Below are positions 42,726-52,085 of a stretch of DNA of 64,000 nucleotides, piece by piece. How positions within the stretch are numbered: position 1 is the first letter of the stretch; every line of letters begins with the position of its first letter. Position numbers and translations under genes: made by a program. Source of the DNA: Gaiellasilicea sp963731615. GTDB lineage: Bacteria > Actinomycetota > Thermoleophilia > Gaiellales > Gaiellaceae. The stretch spans positions 310,001 through 374,000 of the forward strand of contig CAVSWD010000001.1 of assembly GCA_963731615.1 (NCBI GenBank), given 5' to 3'. Under the pieces are notes generated by a model. That model was not told where the DNA came from. It searched no databases and worked only from the letters and a program-made list of their open reading frames with translations.

Positions 42726-43889
42726 TCTCACGACGCCGGCCTCGGCCAGCTCCTCGATCTCGGCGTCCTCGTAGCCTGCCTCGCGTAGGAGCTCGGCCGT
42801 GTGCTCGCCGAGCAGTGGCGGTGCGGAGCGGTAGCGAACGCGTTCTCCGTCGGCCGAGAGCGGTGGTGCAACGACTTCGTGCCCGCCGAGCTCCTGGAGG
42901 ATCCCGAGCGCGCGCAGCTGTTTCTCCTGCGCGACCTGGGCGAGGTCGTTCACCGGCGAGGCGGGCACGCCCGCCTCGCGGAGCCGGGTGAGCAGCTCCG
43001 CTGACCCCGTCGTCGCGATGCGGGCCTGCAGCAGCGGGATCAGCTGGTCGCGGTTCTCGACCCGGAGCGGGTTGGTAGCAAAACGAGGATCGGTGGCGAG
43101 CTCGGGCGCACCGACCGTCTCGCAGAGCTTCGTGAAGAGCCGGTCGTTCCCGGCGACGACCATCAGCTCGCCGTCGGCGGCGCCGAACACCTGGTACGGG
43201 ACGATCAGCGGGAAGGCGGTGCCGGAGCGCGGCGAGGGATCATTTCCGGCAAGGACGTCGGTGAGTTGGTAGGGCACGAGCGAGAGCGCGGTCTCGTAGA
43301 GGGAGAGCTCCAGCGTCCGGCCGCGCCCCTCGAGGAGCGCCGCGACGATCGCAAGGGCCGCCCAGACGCCGGTGCCGATGTCGATCAGCGAGACGCCGAC
43401 CCGCACGGGTGGCCGGTCGGCCTCGCCCGTGAGGCTCATGATCCCGGCGGCGGCCTGCATCAGCGGGTCGTACCCCGGCTCCGAGCCGAGCGGCTCGGCG
43501 CTTCCGAAGGCGCCGATCGTCGCGTAGACGAGGCGCGGATTGCGAGCGCGCAGCGCGTCCGGCCCGAAGCCGAGCCGCTCCGCCGCTCCCGGGCGCAAGC
43601 TCTGGACCGCCACGTCCGCGCCGTCGGTCAGCCGCAGCAGCGCTTCGAGACCCTCCGGCGACTTCAGGTCGAGCGCGAGCGAGCGCTTGCCTGCGTTCGC
43701 CGCGAAGAACATGACGCTGCCGCCCGCGAAGAACCTCGGCCCCCAGTCGCGCGCCTCGTCGCCGCGACCCGGATGTTCGATCTTGACGACGTCGGCGCCG
43801 AGGGCGCCGAGGATCTCGGTCGCGGTCGGGCCTGCGAGCGAGCTCGTCAGATCCAGCACGCGGATGCCGGAGAGCGGCAGGAACGCCAT
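42699..43889 (-). CDS. CaiB/BaiF-family CoA transferase
   Basis: 396 residues from ATG 43889 (TTG 43892 is the alternative). Family III CoA transferase: GIRVLDLTSSLAGPTATEIL at the N-terminus, with the catalytic Asp in VSLIDIGTG (about 170). These enzymes move CoA between carboxylic acids. Convergent with the HMG-CoA lyase gene. Confidence 0.88.
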   Translation of the reverse strand: MAFLPLSGIRVLDLTSSLAGPTATEILGALGADVVKIEHPGRGDEARDWGPRFFAGGSVMFFAANAGKRSLALDLKSPEGLEALLRLTDGADVAVQSLRPGAAERLGFGPDALRARNPRLVYATIGAFGSAEPLGSEPGYDPLMQAAAGIMSLTGEADRPPVRVGVSLIDIGTGVWAALAIVAALLEGRGRTLELSLYETALSLVPYQLTDVLAGNDPSPRSGTAFPLIVPYQVFGAADGELMVVAGNDRLFTKLCETVGAPELATDPRFATNPLRVENRDQLIPLLQARIATTGSAELLTRLREAGVPASPVNDLAQVAQEKQLRALGILQELGGHEVVAPPLSADGERVRYRSAPPLLGEHTAELLREAGYEDAEIEELAEAGVVRLGSVDPPG

Positions 43890-43921
43890 CAACCAATCAT
43901 GGACGCAGCGCCTCTGCGAGG

Positions 43922-44533
43922 ATGCCGGGAGTGTTCGAGTCGATCGTGGATGCCGTCTCCGGCTCGAACTGGAGCTATCTGATCGTCTTCGCGATCGCGA
44001 TGATCGACGCGTTTTTCCCGATCGTGCCCAGCGAGGCGACGGCGATCGCCGCGGGCGTCGTCGCCGGCACCGGTGGCCTGTCGGTCGAGCTCGTGATTCT
44101 CGCCGCCGCGCTCGGTGCGATCGCGGGCGACAACATCACCTTCGGTCTCGGCCACTTCCTCGGCGCCCGCGTCGAGCGTCGCTTCTTCGCCGGCGAGAAG
44201 GCGCAGAAGCGGCTGAAATGGGCGCAGAAGACGCTCGACGAACGTGGGGGCTACCTGATCGTCGTCGCGCGCTTCATCCCCGGCGGACGGACTGTGACCG
44301 CGTTCACCGCCGGGTTCGTCGAAACGTTCCCGTGGCGGCGATTCTTCGTCTACGACGTGCTGGCCGGGGTCATCTGGGGTAGCTACACCGTCCTGCTCGG
44401 CTACTTCGGCGGCAAGACGTTCGAGGAGGAGCCCTGGAAGGGACTCCTCCTCGCGTTTGGGATCGCGATCGCGGTTACGGGAGTTGTTGAGGTGGTGCGG
44501 CATCTGCGTCGCCGCCGGGCGAAGCACGCCTGA
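43922..44533 (+). CDS. DedA-family membrane protein
   Basis: 203 residues with about five membrane helices, including the DedA motifs GDNITFGLGHFLG and VVARFIPGGRTVTAF. DedA proteins are lipid scramblase-like and support envelope function. ATG 43922 after GAGG. Its last 59 bases are antisense to the end of the convergent 44475-44915 gene. Confidence 0.9.
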   Translation: MPGVFESIVDAVSGSNWSYLIVFAIAMIDAFFPIVPSEATAIAAGVVAGTGGLSVELVILAAALGAIAGDNITFGLGHFLGARVERRFFAGEKAQKRLKWAQKTLDERGGYLIVVARFIPGGRTVTAFTAGFVETFPWRRFFVYDVLAGVIWGSYTVLLGYFGGKTFEEEPWKGLLLAFGIAIAVTGVVEVVRHLRRRRAKHA

Positions 44534-44915
44534 GACCCAGGTCGCGCATGCCACGGTGGGCGATCACGGCTGCGGTGACCATCACGACGAGCGCGAGCAG
44601 GCCGTGCAGCCCGTGCACCCAGCCGCTGGCAGGATCCTCGTCGGGCGGCGCCAGAAAGAGCTGCACCGTGCCGAGCACGAAGAGGAAGAAGGTGAAGCCG
44701 ATCCACTTCCAGGCGCGTGGCCAGGCGCCGAAAGCGGTCAGGAACACGAGCAGCTCGGCGAGGTGGATGATCGCGAAGCCGACGAAGCCGTGCGCGTCGA
44801 GGGCGTCCTCGCCGGCGCCCGAGATGTACGCCGTGATCAGGTACGCCTGCACGAAGATCAGCAGGACGATCAATGTCGCCAGCACGAAGTTGATCCACAA
44901 GAAGGTTCGTCTCAT
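44475..44915 (-). CDS. Small four-helix membrane protein (DUF6220-like)
   Basis: 146 residues with four hydrophobic helices and His residues within them (for example FAIIHLAELLVF and GWVHGLHGLL). A polar Ala/Pro tail extends over the DedA gene end. I would place it in a DUF6220-type group, without certainty. Start ATG 44915. Divergent from the RmlD-like gene. Confidence 0.72.
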   Translation of the reverse strand: MRRTFLWINFVLATLIVLLIFVQAYLITAYISGAGEDALDAHGFVGFAIIHLAELLVFLTAFGAWPRAWKWIGFTFFLFVLGTVQLFLAPPDEDPASGWVHGLHGLLALVVMVTAAVIAHRGMRDLGLRRASPGGDADAAPPQQLP

Positions 44916-44941
44916 GGCGCGAGCCTACGACAGGCGGCGGA

Positions 44942-44947
44942 TAGCCT
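44942..44947 (+). promoter_or_regulatory. -10-like box for a leaderless RmlD transcript
   Basis: TAGCCT, with 6 bases between it and the GTG at 44954. Transcription would start at or next to the first base of that codon. The -35 is weak, so this is tentative. Confidence 0.35.
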
Positions 44948-44953
44948 CAAGCT

Positions 44954-45682
44954 GTGAGGCTGCATGTCACCGGCGCGACCGGCTATCTCGGGTCCGAGCT
45001 CTCCCGGCTGCGCCCGGACGCGTCGACGGAGCGCGTCGAGGTTTGCGACGCCGAGGCGGTGCGCGCTCTCTTTGAACGGGTGCAGCCCGACGTCGTCATC
45101 CACACCGCCTACCGGCAGGACGATCCGGAAGTGACCGCGGCCGGAGCCGAGAACGTGGCGCTCGGCGCTGCGGCCGTCGGCGCCCGGCTCGTTCACCTCT
45201 CCACCGACGTCGTCTTCGACGGCCGCAAGGGGTCGCCGTACGTGGAGGAGGATCCGCTCGCACCCGCCAGCGAGTACGGGCGCGCGAAAGCCGCGGCCGA
45301 GGTCCGCGTCGCCCTCGCCCACCCGACGGCGCTGCTGGTCCGTACCTCCATGATCTACGGCGGCGCACGCCCATCGAAGCACGAGCTGGCCGCGCACGAC
45401 CCCTCGATGACGTTCTACACGAACGAGATTCGAAATCCCGTTCAGCTCGGCGACCTCGCCGCGTCGCTGCTCGAGCTCGTCGAGCTCGACCTTTCCGGCC
45501 CCCTGCACGTCGCCGGCGCCGACGCCGTCTCCCGCGCGGAGTTCGCCGAGCTCGTCTCGGGCGCGCCGGTGCGCAGCGAGCCCGCGCCCGCCACGCGCCC
45601 GCTCGACTGCTCGCTCGACTCCGCTCGCGCGCAGGCGCTGCTGCGGACGCGGCTGCGCGGGGTCCGGGAGCTGCTGGCGTGA
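44954..45682 (+). CDS. RmlD-like dTDP-4-dehydrorhamnose reductase family protein
   Basis: 242 residues. NAD(P)-binding GATGYLGSE (about 7-15), active-site region (HLSTDVVFDG) and YGRAKAAAE (YxxxK). Extended-SDR of the RmlD type, but with no dTDP-rhamnose genes around it, so it may reduce another sugar or be a stand-alone relative. The stop overlaps the next gene (GTGA at 45679). Confidence 0.82.
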   Translation: MRLHVTGATGYLGSELSRLRPDASTERVEVCDAEAVRALFERVQPDVVIHTAYRQDDPEVTAAGAENVALGAAAVGARLVHLSTDVVFDGRKGSPYVEEDPLAPASEYGRAKAAAEVRVALAHPTALLVRTSMIYGGARPSKHELAAHDPSMTFYTNEIRNPVQLGDLAASLLELVELDLSGPLHVAGADAVSRAEFAELVSGAPVRSEPAPATRPLDCSLDSARAQALLRTRLRGVRELLA

Positions 45683-47569
45683 ACCGGCTCGCCGGCGAGA
45701 CCAGCCCGTATCTCCTCCAGCACGCCGACAATCCGGTCGACTGGTACCCGTGGGGCGACGAGGCCCTGGCTCGGGCCCGCGCCGAGGACAAGCCGATCCT
45801 GCTCTCGATCGGCTACGCGGCCTGTCACTGGTGCCACGTGATGGAGCACGAGTCGTTCGAGGATGCAGCGACGGCCGCGGTCATGAACGAGCGCTTCGTG
45901 AATATCAAGGTCGATCGGGAGGAGCGGCCCGACCTCGACGCGGTCTACATGGAGGCGGTCGTCGCCATGTCCGGCCATGGCGGCTGGCCGATGACGGTCT
46001 TCCTGACGCCCGAGGGCGAGCCGTTCTACGGGGGCACGTACTACCCGCCCGAGCCGCGGCACGGGCTGGCGAGCTTCCGGCAGGTGCTGGCTGCGATCGA
46101 CGAGGCGTGGCGGGAGCGGCGGGAGGACGTTGCCCGTTCCGCCACGCAGCTCGTCGAGGCCGTGCGGCGCTCGGCTGAGCTCCGTCCGTCGACCGAGCCG
46201 CTGACGGAGGCGGTGCTGGCGGCGGCCGTGCGGAACCTCGGCGCGACGTTCGAGCCCGCATACGGCGGCTGGGGCCGCGCACCCAAGTTCCCGAACGCGC
46301 CCGTGCTCGAATTCCTCCTGCGCCGCGGCGACGATCAGAGCCTGGCGATGGTTCGGAAGACGCTCGACGAGATGGCGGCCGGCGGCATGTACGACCTGCT
46401 CGGCGGCGGCTTCCACCGCTACTCGGTCGACGACCGCTGGCTCGTGCCGCACTTCGAGAAGATGCTCTACGACAACGCGCTCCTGGCACCGGCCTACCTG
46501 CACGGCTGGCTCGTCACCGGCGACGAGCGCTATCGCGAGATCTGCCGCGCGACGATCGAGTACATGCTCCGGGAGCTGGCTCTGCCGGAGGGCGGGCTCG
46601 CATCGGCGCAGGACGCCGATACCGAGGGGGTCGAGGGCCTGACGTTCACCTGGACGGACGCCGAAGGCGCGCCGGCGGAGCTCCTGGAGCCGTTCGAGCA
46701 CGGTCGCTCGATCCTCCGCGGCGAGCTGGACGACGACACGAGGGCCCGCCTCTTCGAGGTGCGAGAGCGCCGGCCGAAGCCGCTCCGCGACGACAAGGCG
46801 ATCGCGTCCTGGAACGGGCTCGCGCTGGCGGCGCTCGCCGAGGCCGGCCGGCGGCTCGAGCGGCAGGACTGGATCGACGCGGCACGGGCTCTCGGCGAGT
46901 TCCTGCTCGGCCCGCTCTCCGGCGCCGAGGGCACGCTGCGCCGGAGCTGGCGTGAGGGCCGGACGAGCGGCGCTGCGTTCCTCGACGACTACGCGAACGT
47001 GGCGCACGGGCTGCTCGAGCTGCATGTCGCGACCGGCGAGAGCCGCTGGCTCGTGGAGGCGAACCGGCTCGCGCGGCTGGCGGTCGAGCTGTTCGTGGAC
47101 GAGCAGCACGGCGGCTTCTTTCTGGCAGATCGCTTTCGCGATCCGCTCGTCGCGCAGGACGAAAGAGTTCGACGACCACCCATTGCCCTCCGGTAACTCG
47201 ATGCTGGCTCACGTCCTGTTGAGACTCGCGCGGATCTACGGTGACGACGACCTCGCGCGGCTCGGTGTGTCCGTACTCCGCCTCGTGCGGCCGGCGCTCG
47301 AGCGCGCGCCGTCGGCCTTCGGCTGGGCTCTCGTCGCGCTCGACCTGCACCTGAGCCCGCCGCGTGAGCTCGCGATCGCCGGGCCGGTCGACTCGGACGT
47401 CGCGCGCGCGGCGCTCGAGCCCTGGCAGCCCAACACCGTCGTCGCAGTTGGGCCTGCGGAGGAGGTGCCGCTGCTCGCCGGCAAGAGCCTCGTCGACGGG
47501 GCGCCGGCCGTCTACATCTGCGAGCGGTTCGCGTGCCGCGCGCCGGTGACCGACCCTTCGCGGTTGTAA
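45679..47569 (+). CDS. YyaL-like thioredoxin-domain protein (DUF255), frameshifted near the 3' end
   Basis: About 630 residues when joined. An N-terminal thioredoxin-like domain with CHWCHVM (residues about 50-56) is followed by a six-hairpin glycosidase-like domain. The first frame reads to about 47150 and then drifts; the next frame continues with EFDDHPLPSGNSMLAH, a conserved family block, and ends at 47569. One indel at about 47150-47165 restores it. GTG 45679 overlaps the RmlD stop as GTGA. The family's enzyme function is not settled. Confidence 0.82.
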
Positions 47570-47686
47570 ATTGTAAAGGCTTTCGGCGCGCCCCAACTTC
47601 CCGGTCAGTTCCGTTGTCTAAGTAGGGGAGAAGGAGTAGTCTCGCGCCACAGCGGGCCTCTTTTCACGACCAAGAGGAGTCTTTAT
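47570..47686 (+). promoter_or_regulatory. Promoter/leader of the substrate-binding protein gene
   Basis: 117-base AT-richer gap after the YyaL stop. It carries the promoter and a ribosome binding site AGAGGAG (47673-47679) 7 bases before ATG 47687. No riboswitch or terminator recognised. Confidence 0.4.
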
Positions 47687-48949
47687 ATGCGTAGGGCCTC
47701 AATCGCCGGGCTGGCACTCATCGGAGCGCTGCTCCTTGCCATCCCGTCGGCGTTCGCCAAGTCCGACCTCAAGGCGGCCGATCCGGGCATCACAGCCAGC
47801 ACGATCGTAATCGGCGGGACGTACCCGCTGACCGGGCCAGCCTCGAGCTATGCGCCGATCCCGCAGGGGATGAAGGCGTTCTTCAGCTACATCAACGCCC
47901 GGCGTGGTCCGGACGGGAAGCGCGGCGTCTTCGGCCGCCAGGTCGTCTTCAAGTACCTCGACGACGGCTACAACCCGGTCAACTCCGTCCAGCTACAGCG
48001 GAAGCTCGTGCAGGAGGACAAGGTCTTCGCGATCGTCGGCACGCTCGGCACCGAGGTCAACCAGGCGGTGCGGCCGTACCTGAACTCGGCGAAGGTCCCG
48101 CACGTGCTCGTCTCGACCGGAGCCAGCGAGTTCGGCACGCAGTACAAGCAGTACCCCTGGACGCTCGGCTGGCAGCCGGACTACATCGCGGAGGGCCGGC
48201 TGTACGGCGGCGACATCCGCCGCAACCATCCGAACGCGAAGATCGCGGTCCTGTACCAGAACGACAGCTACGGCAAGGACTATCTGGTCGGCTTCAAGTC
48301 GGCGCTCGGCACGGCGAATTCCCGCCGGCAGATCGTCGGCGAGGAGGCGTTCGAAGTGACGCTCCCGAGCCCGTCCTCGCAGCTCGCGAAGCTGCGGGCG
48401 AGTGGGGCGGACACGCTCGTCATCTTCGTGACGCCGCGGCCCACGATCCAGACCTACGCGATCATCCGCGCCCTCAACTGGAAGCCGACGAACATCTACG
48501 TCAACTCGGTCTCCGCGACCGATGCGTTCATGACGACGGCAGTCGGCGCCTCCAGCGCCGCGACGGTCAACGGCTCGATCAGCGCCTCCTACCTGAAGGA
48601 CCCGGCGTCCCCGACCTGGGACAACGACGCCACGGTCAAGCAGTACAAGGCGTTGATGACGAAGTACCTGCCGCGGGCCCGTGCCACCGACGGCCTCTAC
48701 TTCTACGGCTTCGCGAAGGCGCACACCTTCGTGCAGGCGATGTACAAGGCCGGCCGCAATCCCACGCGACAGGGCCTGATGAACGCGCTGCTCTCGCTGA
48801 ACGAGACCAGCCCGTACGCACTGCCGGGCGTCCGCCTGAAGACGTCCAAGACCGACCACTTCATCATCTCGCACCAGCAGATGATGCGGTTCAACAACGG
48901 CGGCTGGAGCCTGACGGGCCAGCTCGTCGACGGGCGCCCACGCGGGTAG
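47687..48949 (+). CDS. Branched-chain amino acid-type substrate-binding protein (LivK-like)
   Basis: 420 residues. Signal peptide at 1-24 (ending AFA). Type I periplasmic-binding fold: IGGTYPLTGPASSYAPIPQG, QLQRKLVQEDKVFAIVGTLG and ALYQNDSYGKD-like segment. The group binds amino acids, amides or aromatic acids for ABC import. It has no lipobox, and no permease or ATPase genes are adjacent, so it is orphan here. Preceded by a good ribosome binding site and followed by a strong terminator. Confidence 0.9.
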   Translation: MRRASIAGLALIGALLLAIPSAFAKSDLKAADPGITASTIVIGGTYPLTGPASSYAPIPQGMKAFFSYINARRGPDGKRGVFGRQVVFKYLDDGYNPVNSVQLQRKLVQEDKVFAIVGTLGTEVNQAVRPYLNSAKVPHVLVSTGASEFGTQYKQYPWTLGWQPDYIAEGRLYGGDIRRNHPNAKIAVLYQNDSYGKDYLVGFKSALGTANSRRQIVGEEAFEVTLPSPSSQLAKLRASGADTLVIFVTPRPTIQTYAIIRALNWKPTNIYVNSVSATDAFMTTAVGASSAATVNGSISASYLKDPASPTWDNDATVKQYKALMTKYLPRARATDGLYFYGFAKAHTFVQAMYKAGRNPTRQGLMNALLSLNETSPYALPGVRLKTSKTDHFIISHQQMMRFNNGGWSLTGQLVDGRPRG

Positions 48950-48972
48950 CCCCACGCAGGACCTGAGAGGAT

Positions 48973-48998
48973 CGTGGGGGCCGGAGACGGCCCCCACG
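48973..48998 (+). terminator. Terminator of the substrate-binding gene, adjoining the next start
   Basis: 11-bp perfect stem CGTGGGGGCCG / CGGCCCCCACG around a GAGA loop, followed by TCTCTCTC. It ends 8 bases before ATG 49007. Confidence 0.8.
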
Positions 48999-49006
48999 TC
49001 TCTCTC

Positions 49007-50134
49007 ATGGACTTCTTTCTCACCCCCGAGCAAGAGCTGATCCGTGACTCGGCCCGCGAGCTGTGTGCGCGCGAGCTCGTGCCGAACGCGCGGGCCTGGG
49101 ACGAGGCGGAAGAGCTGCCGCGCTCGCTCGTCGGCACGCTCGCGGAAGCGGGTTTCCTCGCCGCGGCGCTGCCGGAGGAGCTCGGCGGCGGCGGCCTCGA
49201 CTCCGTCTCCTACTGCCTGCTCTGCGAGGAGCTCGGCAAGGCCGACTCGTCGGTGCGCGGGATCGTCTCCGTCTCGAACGGGCTCTACGGGAAGACGGTT
49301 GCGAAGTGGGGGACGGAGGCGCAGCGAGACGGGCACCTGCCGGGCCTCGCGAGCGGCGAGCGGCTCGGCTGCTACGCGTTGACCGAGCCCGGCTGCGGCT
49401 CGGACGCCGCGGCGCTCGCAACGCGGGCCGAGCGAGACGGTGAGGGCTGGGTGCTGACCGGCTCGAAGGTCTTCATCACGCTCGGCTCCTGGGCGTCGAC
49501 GGCGATCGTCTTCGCGCGCACCGGAGGAGAGGGGCCGAAAGGGATCAGCGCCTTCCTCGTTCCGACCGGCGCGGCCGGGTTCGAGGCGCGGCCGATGAAG
49601 GGCAAGCTCGGGCTGCGGGCGCAGGACACCGCCGAGCTCTCGCTGGACGGTGTCCGCGTGCCAGGGGACGCGCTCCTCGGCGCCGAGGGCGAGGGCTTCA
49701 AGGTCGCGATGTCAGCGCTCGACAACGGCCGGATCTCGCTCGCCGCCGGCTGCGTCGGGATCGCGCAGGGCTGCCTGGACGCCTCGGTCGCCTACGCGGG
49801 CGAGCGGGAGGCGTTCCGGAAGCCGATCTCGGCGTTCCAGCTCGTCCAGCAGCTGCTCGCCGAGATGCACGTCGAGACCGAGGCGGCGCGGCTCCTCACC
49901 TGGAGAGCCGCTGCGCTCGCCGATGCCGGTAGGCCGTACACGGTCGAGGCGGCGGTGGCGAAGTGGTACGCCAGCGAGGTCGCGGTGCGCGCCGCGAACG
50001 CGGCCGTCCAGGTTCTCGGCGGCTACGGGTACGTCGACGAATACCCTGTGGCGAAATACCTGCGAGACGCCCGCGTTACCACCCTGTACGAGGGCACGAG
50101 CCAGATCCAGACGCTGATCGTCGGCCGGCCCTGA
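49007..50134 (+). CDS. Acyl-CoA dehydrogenase
   Basis: 375 residues from ATG 49007 (MDFFLTPEQELIRD). FAD/substrate motifs YALTEPGCGSDA, TGSKVFITLGSWA, and catalytic-type Glu in LYEGTSQIQ near the end. Normal length. The terminator hairpin of the preceding gene abuts the start, leaving no ribosome binding site, so initiation may be leaderless. Followed by a thiolase gene. Confidence 0.9.
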   Translation: MDFFLTPEQELIRDSARELCARELVPNARAWDEAEELPRSLVGTLAEAGFLAAALPEELGGGGLDSVSYCLLCEELGKADSSVRGIVSVSNGLYGKTVAKWGTEAQRDGHLPGLASGERLGCYALTEPGCGSDAAALATRAERDGEGWVLTGSKVFITLGSWASTAIVFARTGGEGPKGISAFLVPTGAAGFEARPMKGKLGLRAQDTAELSLDGVRVPGDALLGAEGEGFKVAMSALDNGRISLAAGCVGIAQGCLDASVAYAGEREAFRKPISAFQLVQQLLAEMHVETEAARLLTWRAAALADAGRPYTVEAAVAKWYASEVAVRAANAAVQVLGGYGYVDEYPVAKYLRDARVTTLYEGTSQIQTLIVGRP

Positions 50135-50169
50135 CCGGAGAGAGCGCTTTCACCTAAGGAGACCGAGGA

Positions 50170-51330
50170 ATGCCCGAAGCCGTCATCGTCAGCGCCGTCC
50201 GCACGCCGATCGGGCGGGCCGGCAAGGGATCGTTCGTCGACGTCCGCCCGGACGACCTGCTCGCGTTCGCGATCAAGGAGGCCGTCGCGCAGGCCGAGGG
50301 CCTCGATCCGAACGAGATTGTCGACGTCATGGTCGGCTGCGGCTTTCCGCAGGAAAAGCAGGGGATGAACCTCGCCCGCCGCGCTGCCCTCCTCGCCGGG
50401 CTGCCGAAGCGCGTCCCCGGCACGACCGTCAACCGCTTCTGCGCCTCGTCGCTCCAGACCGCGCGGATGGCATTCCATGCGATCAAGGCGGATGAGGGGG
50501 ACGTCTACGTCGCCGCCGGTGTCGAGTCGATCTCGCAGGTCGACGGCTACCCGAAGGACTCGGAGGAGCTGCATCCGAAGCTCGTCGGCGAGGGCGCGAT
50601 CGCGAACGTCTACATCCCGATGGGGCTCACGGCCGAGAACGTGGCCGAGCGCTACGACGTCTCGCGCGACGACATGGACCGGTTCGCGCAGCGCTCGCAG
50701 GAGCGTGCCGTCGCGGCTCAGGCGTCGGGCTTCTTCGACCGCGAGCTGACGCCGTACACGAAGGAGGACGGTACCGTTGTCTCGGCCGACGACGGCCCGC
50801 GCGCGAGCTCGACCTTCGAGAAGCTGCAGGAACTACAGCCCGCGTTCATCCCCGACGGCAAGGTCACGGCCGGAAACTCGTGCCCGTTGAACGACGGTGC
50901 TGCCGCGCTCGTGATCATGTCCGAAGAGCGTGCCGCGGAGCTGGGCATGAAGCCGCGCGCGCGGATCATCGCCTCGGCCGTCACCGGGCTCGATCCCGAG
51001 ATCATGGGCGTCGGCCCGATCGACGCGGTCAAGGTCGCCCTCGGCAGGGCGGGGATGACGATCGACGACGTCGACGTGATGGAGCTGAACGAGGCGTTCG
51101 CCGCACAGGTGATCCCGGTCTGCCGCGAGGTCGGCGTCGACCCGTTCGGCGAGAAGCTGAACCCGCACGGAGGCGCGATCGCGCTCGGTCACCCCTACGG
51201 AATGACCGGCGCCCGGATCATGTGCACGCTGCTGAACGACCTCGACACGGTCGACGGCACGATCGGGCTCGAGACGATGTGCGTCGGCGGCGGCCAGGGG
51301 ATGGCGATGGTCGTCGAGCGCCTTAACTGA
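50170..51330 (+). CDS. Acetyl-CoA acyltransferase (thiolase)
   Basis: 386 residues. Catalytic Cys in NRFCASSLQT, His in NPHGGAIALGHPYG, and second Cys in CVGGGQG. AAGGAG precedes ATG 50170. Cleaves 3-ketoacyl-CoA. With the acyl-CoA dehydrogenase upstream it could serve the pathway on the opposite strand. Its stop overlaps the next gene as CTGA. Confidence 0.92.
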   Translation: MPEAVIVSAVRTPIGRAGKGSFVDVRPDDLLAFAIKEAVAQAEGLDPNEIVDVMVGCGFPQEKQGMNLARRAALLAGLPKRVPGTTVNRFCASSLQTARMAFHAIKADEGDVYVAAGVESISQVDGYPKDSEELHPKLVGEGAIANVYIPMGLTAENVAERYDVSRDDMDRFAQRSQERAVAAQASGFFDRELTPYTKEDGTVVSADDGPRASSTFEKLQELQPAFIPDGKVTAGNSCPLNDGAAALVIMSEERAAELGMKPRARIIASAVTGLDPEIMGVGPIDAVKVALGRAGMTIDDVDVMELNEAFAAQVIPVCREVGVDPFGEKLNPHGGAIALGHPYGMTGARIMCTLLNDLDTVDGTIGLETMCVGGGQGMAMVVERLN

Positions 51331-52085
51331 GCGACGACCGGCCTGACCTCGCGCCGCTCGAGCGGATCGCGCGCGAGGTCGCATCGGAATGGGACGTCGA
51401 GCTCGGCGAGCCGTTCGCGCTCGCGAGGTACTCGTTCGTCGCGCCTGCCGGCGACGACGCGGTGTTGAAGGTGACGCCGCCCGAGGACGACGAGTCGGAC
51501 GAGGAGGCCGAGGCGCTCGAGCTGTGGGCCGGGGAGGGCGCTGTCCGGCTGCTGCGGCGTGACCGCGCGCGTCGTGCGCTCCTCGTCGAGCGGGTGCTTC
51601 CCGGTGACGACATCGCTCAGCTGCCTGAGGACGAGGCGACGCAGATCGCAGCCGAGGTCGGGCTCCGGCTCTGGCAGCCCGCGGCAGAGCCGTTCCGCTG
51701 GATCGGCGACTGGGTGCCGCGCTGGCTCGACCGCGCCGGCGGGCATCCGCTCGTGCCGCTCGCGCGCGAGCTCTACGACTCACGCGACATCGGACGCGAC
51801 GTGCTCGTCCACGGCGACTTCCACCACCACAACATCCTCGCCTCGCCGCGCGGCCACCTCGCGATCGACCCGAAGCCGATGCTCGGCGAGCCCGAGTACG
51901 ACATCCCGTCGTTCCTCTGGAACCCGATTCCGTACCGGATGGATCTCGGACTGACGGAGCGGCGGCTCGCGGTGTTCGCCGAGGCCGGTCTCGACGAGGA
52001 GCGGATGCGGAAATGGACGGTGATCCGGGGCGCCTACCTCGGCGCGGACGAGAACGAGATCGAGGTGCTCCGCGCGCTGCTCTAG
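51327..52085 (+). CDS. Aminoglycoside/streptomycin-kinase-like phosphotransferase with CTG start
   Basis: 252 residues from CTG 51327. The APH-type kinase core is clear: catalytic loop VHGDFHHHNIL (Asp base) and DPKPMLGEPEYD (metal). Conserved N-terminal text (EPFALARYSFVAPAGDDAVLKV) sits before the first normal start (GTG 51462). The frame is bounded by TAA at 51324-51326, so CTG is the very first codon; it forms a CTGA overlap with the thiolase stop. Resembles streptomycin 6-kinases; the true substrate is unknown. Confidence 0.8.
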   Translation: MSDDRPDLAPLERIAREVASEWDVELGEPFALARYSFVAPAGDDAVLKVTPPEDDESDEEAEALELWAGEGAVRLLRRDRARRALLVERVLPGDDIAQLPEDEATQIAAEVGLRLWQPAAEPFRWIGDWVPRWLDRAGGHPLVPLARELYDSRDIGRDVLVHGDFHHHNILASPRGHLAIDPKPMLGEPEYDIPSFLWNPIPYRMDLGLTERRLAVFAEAGLDEERMRKWTVIRGAYLGADENEIEVLRALL

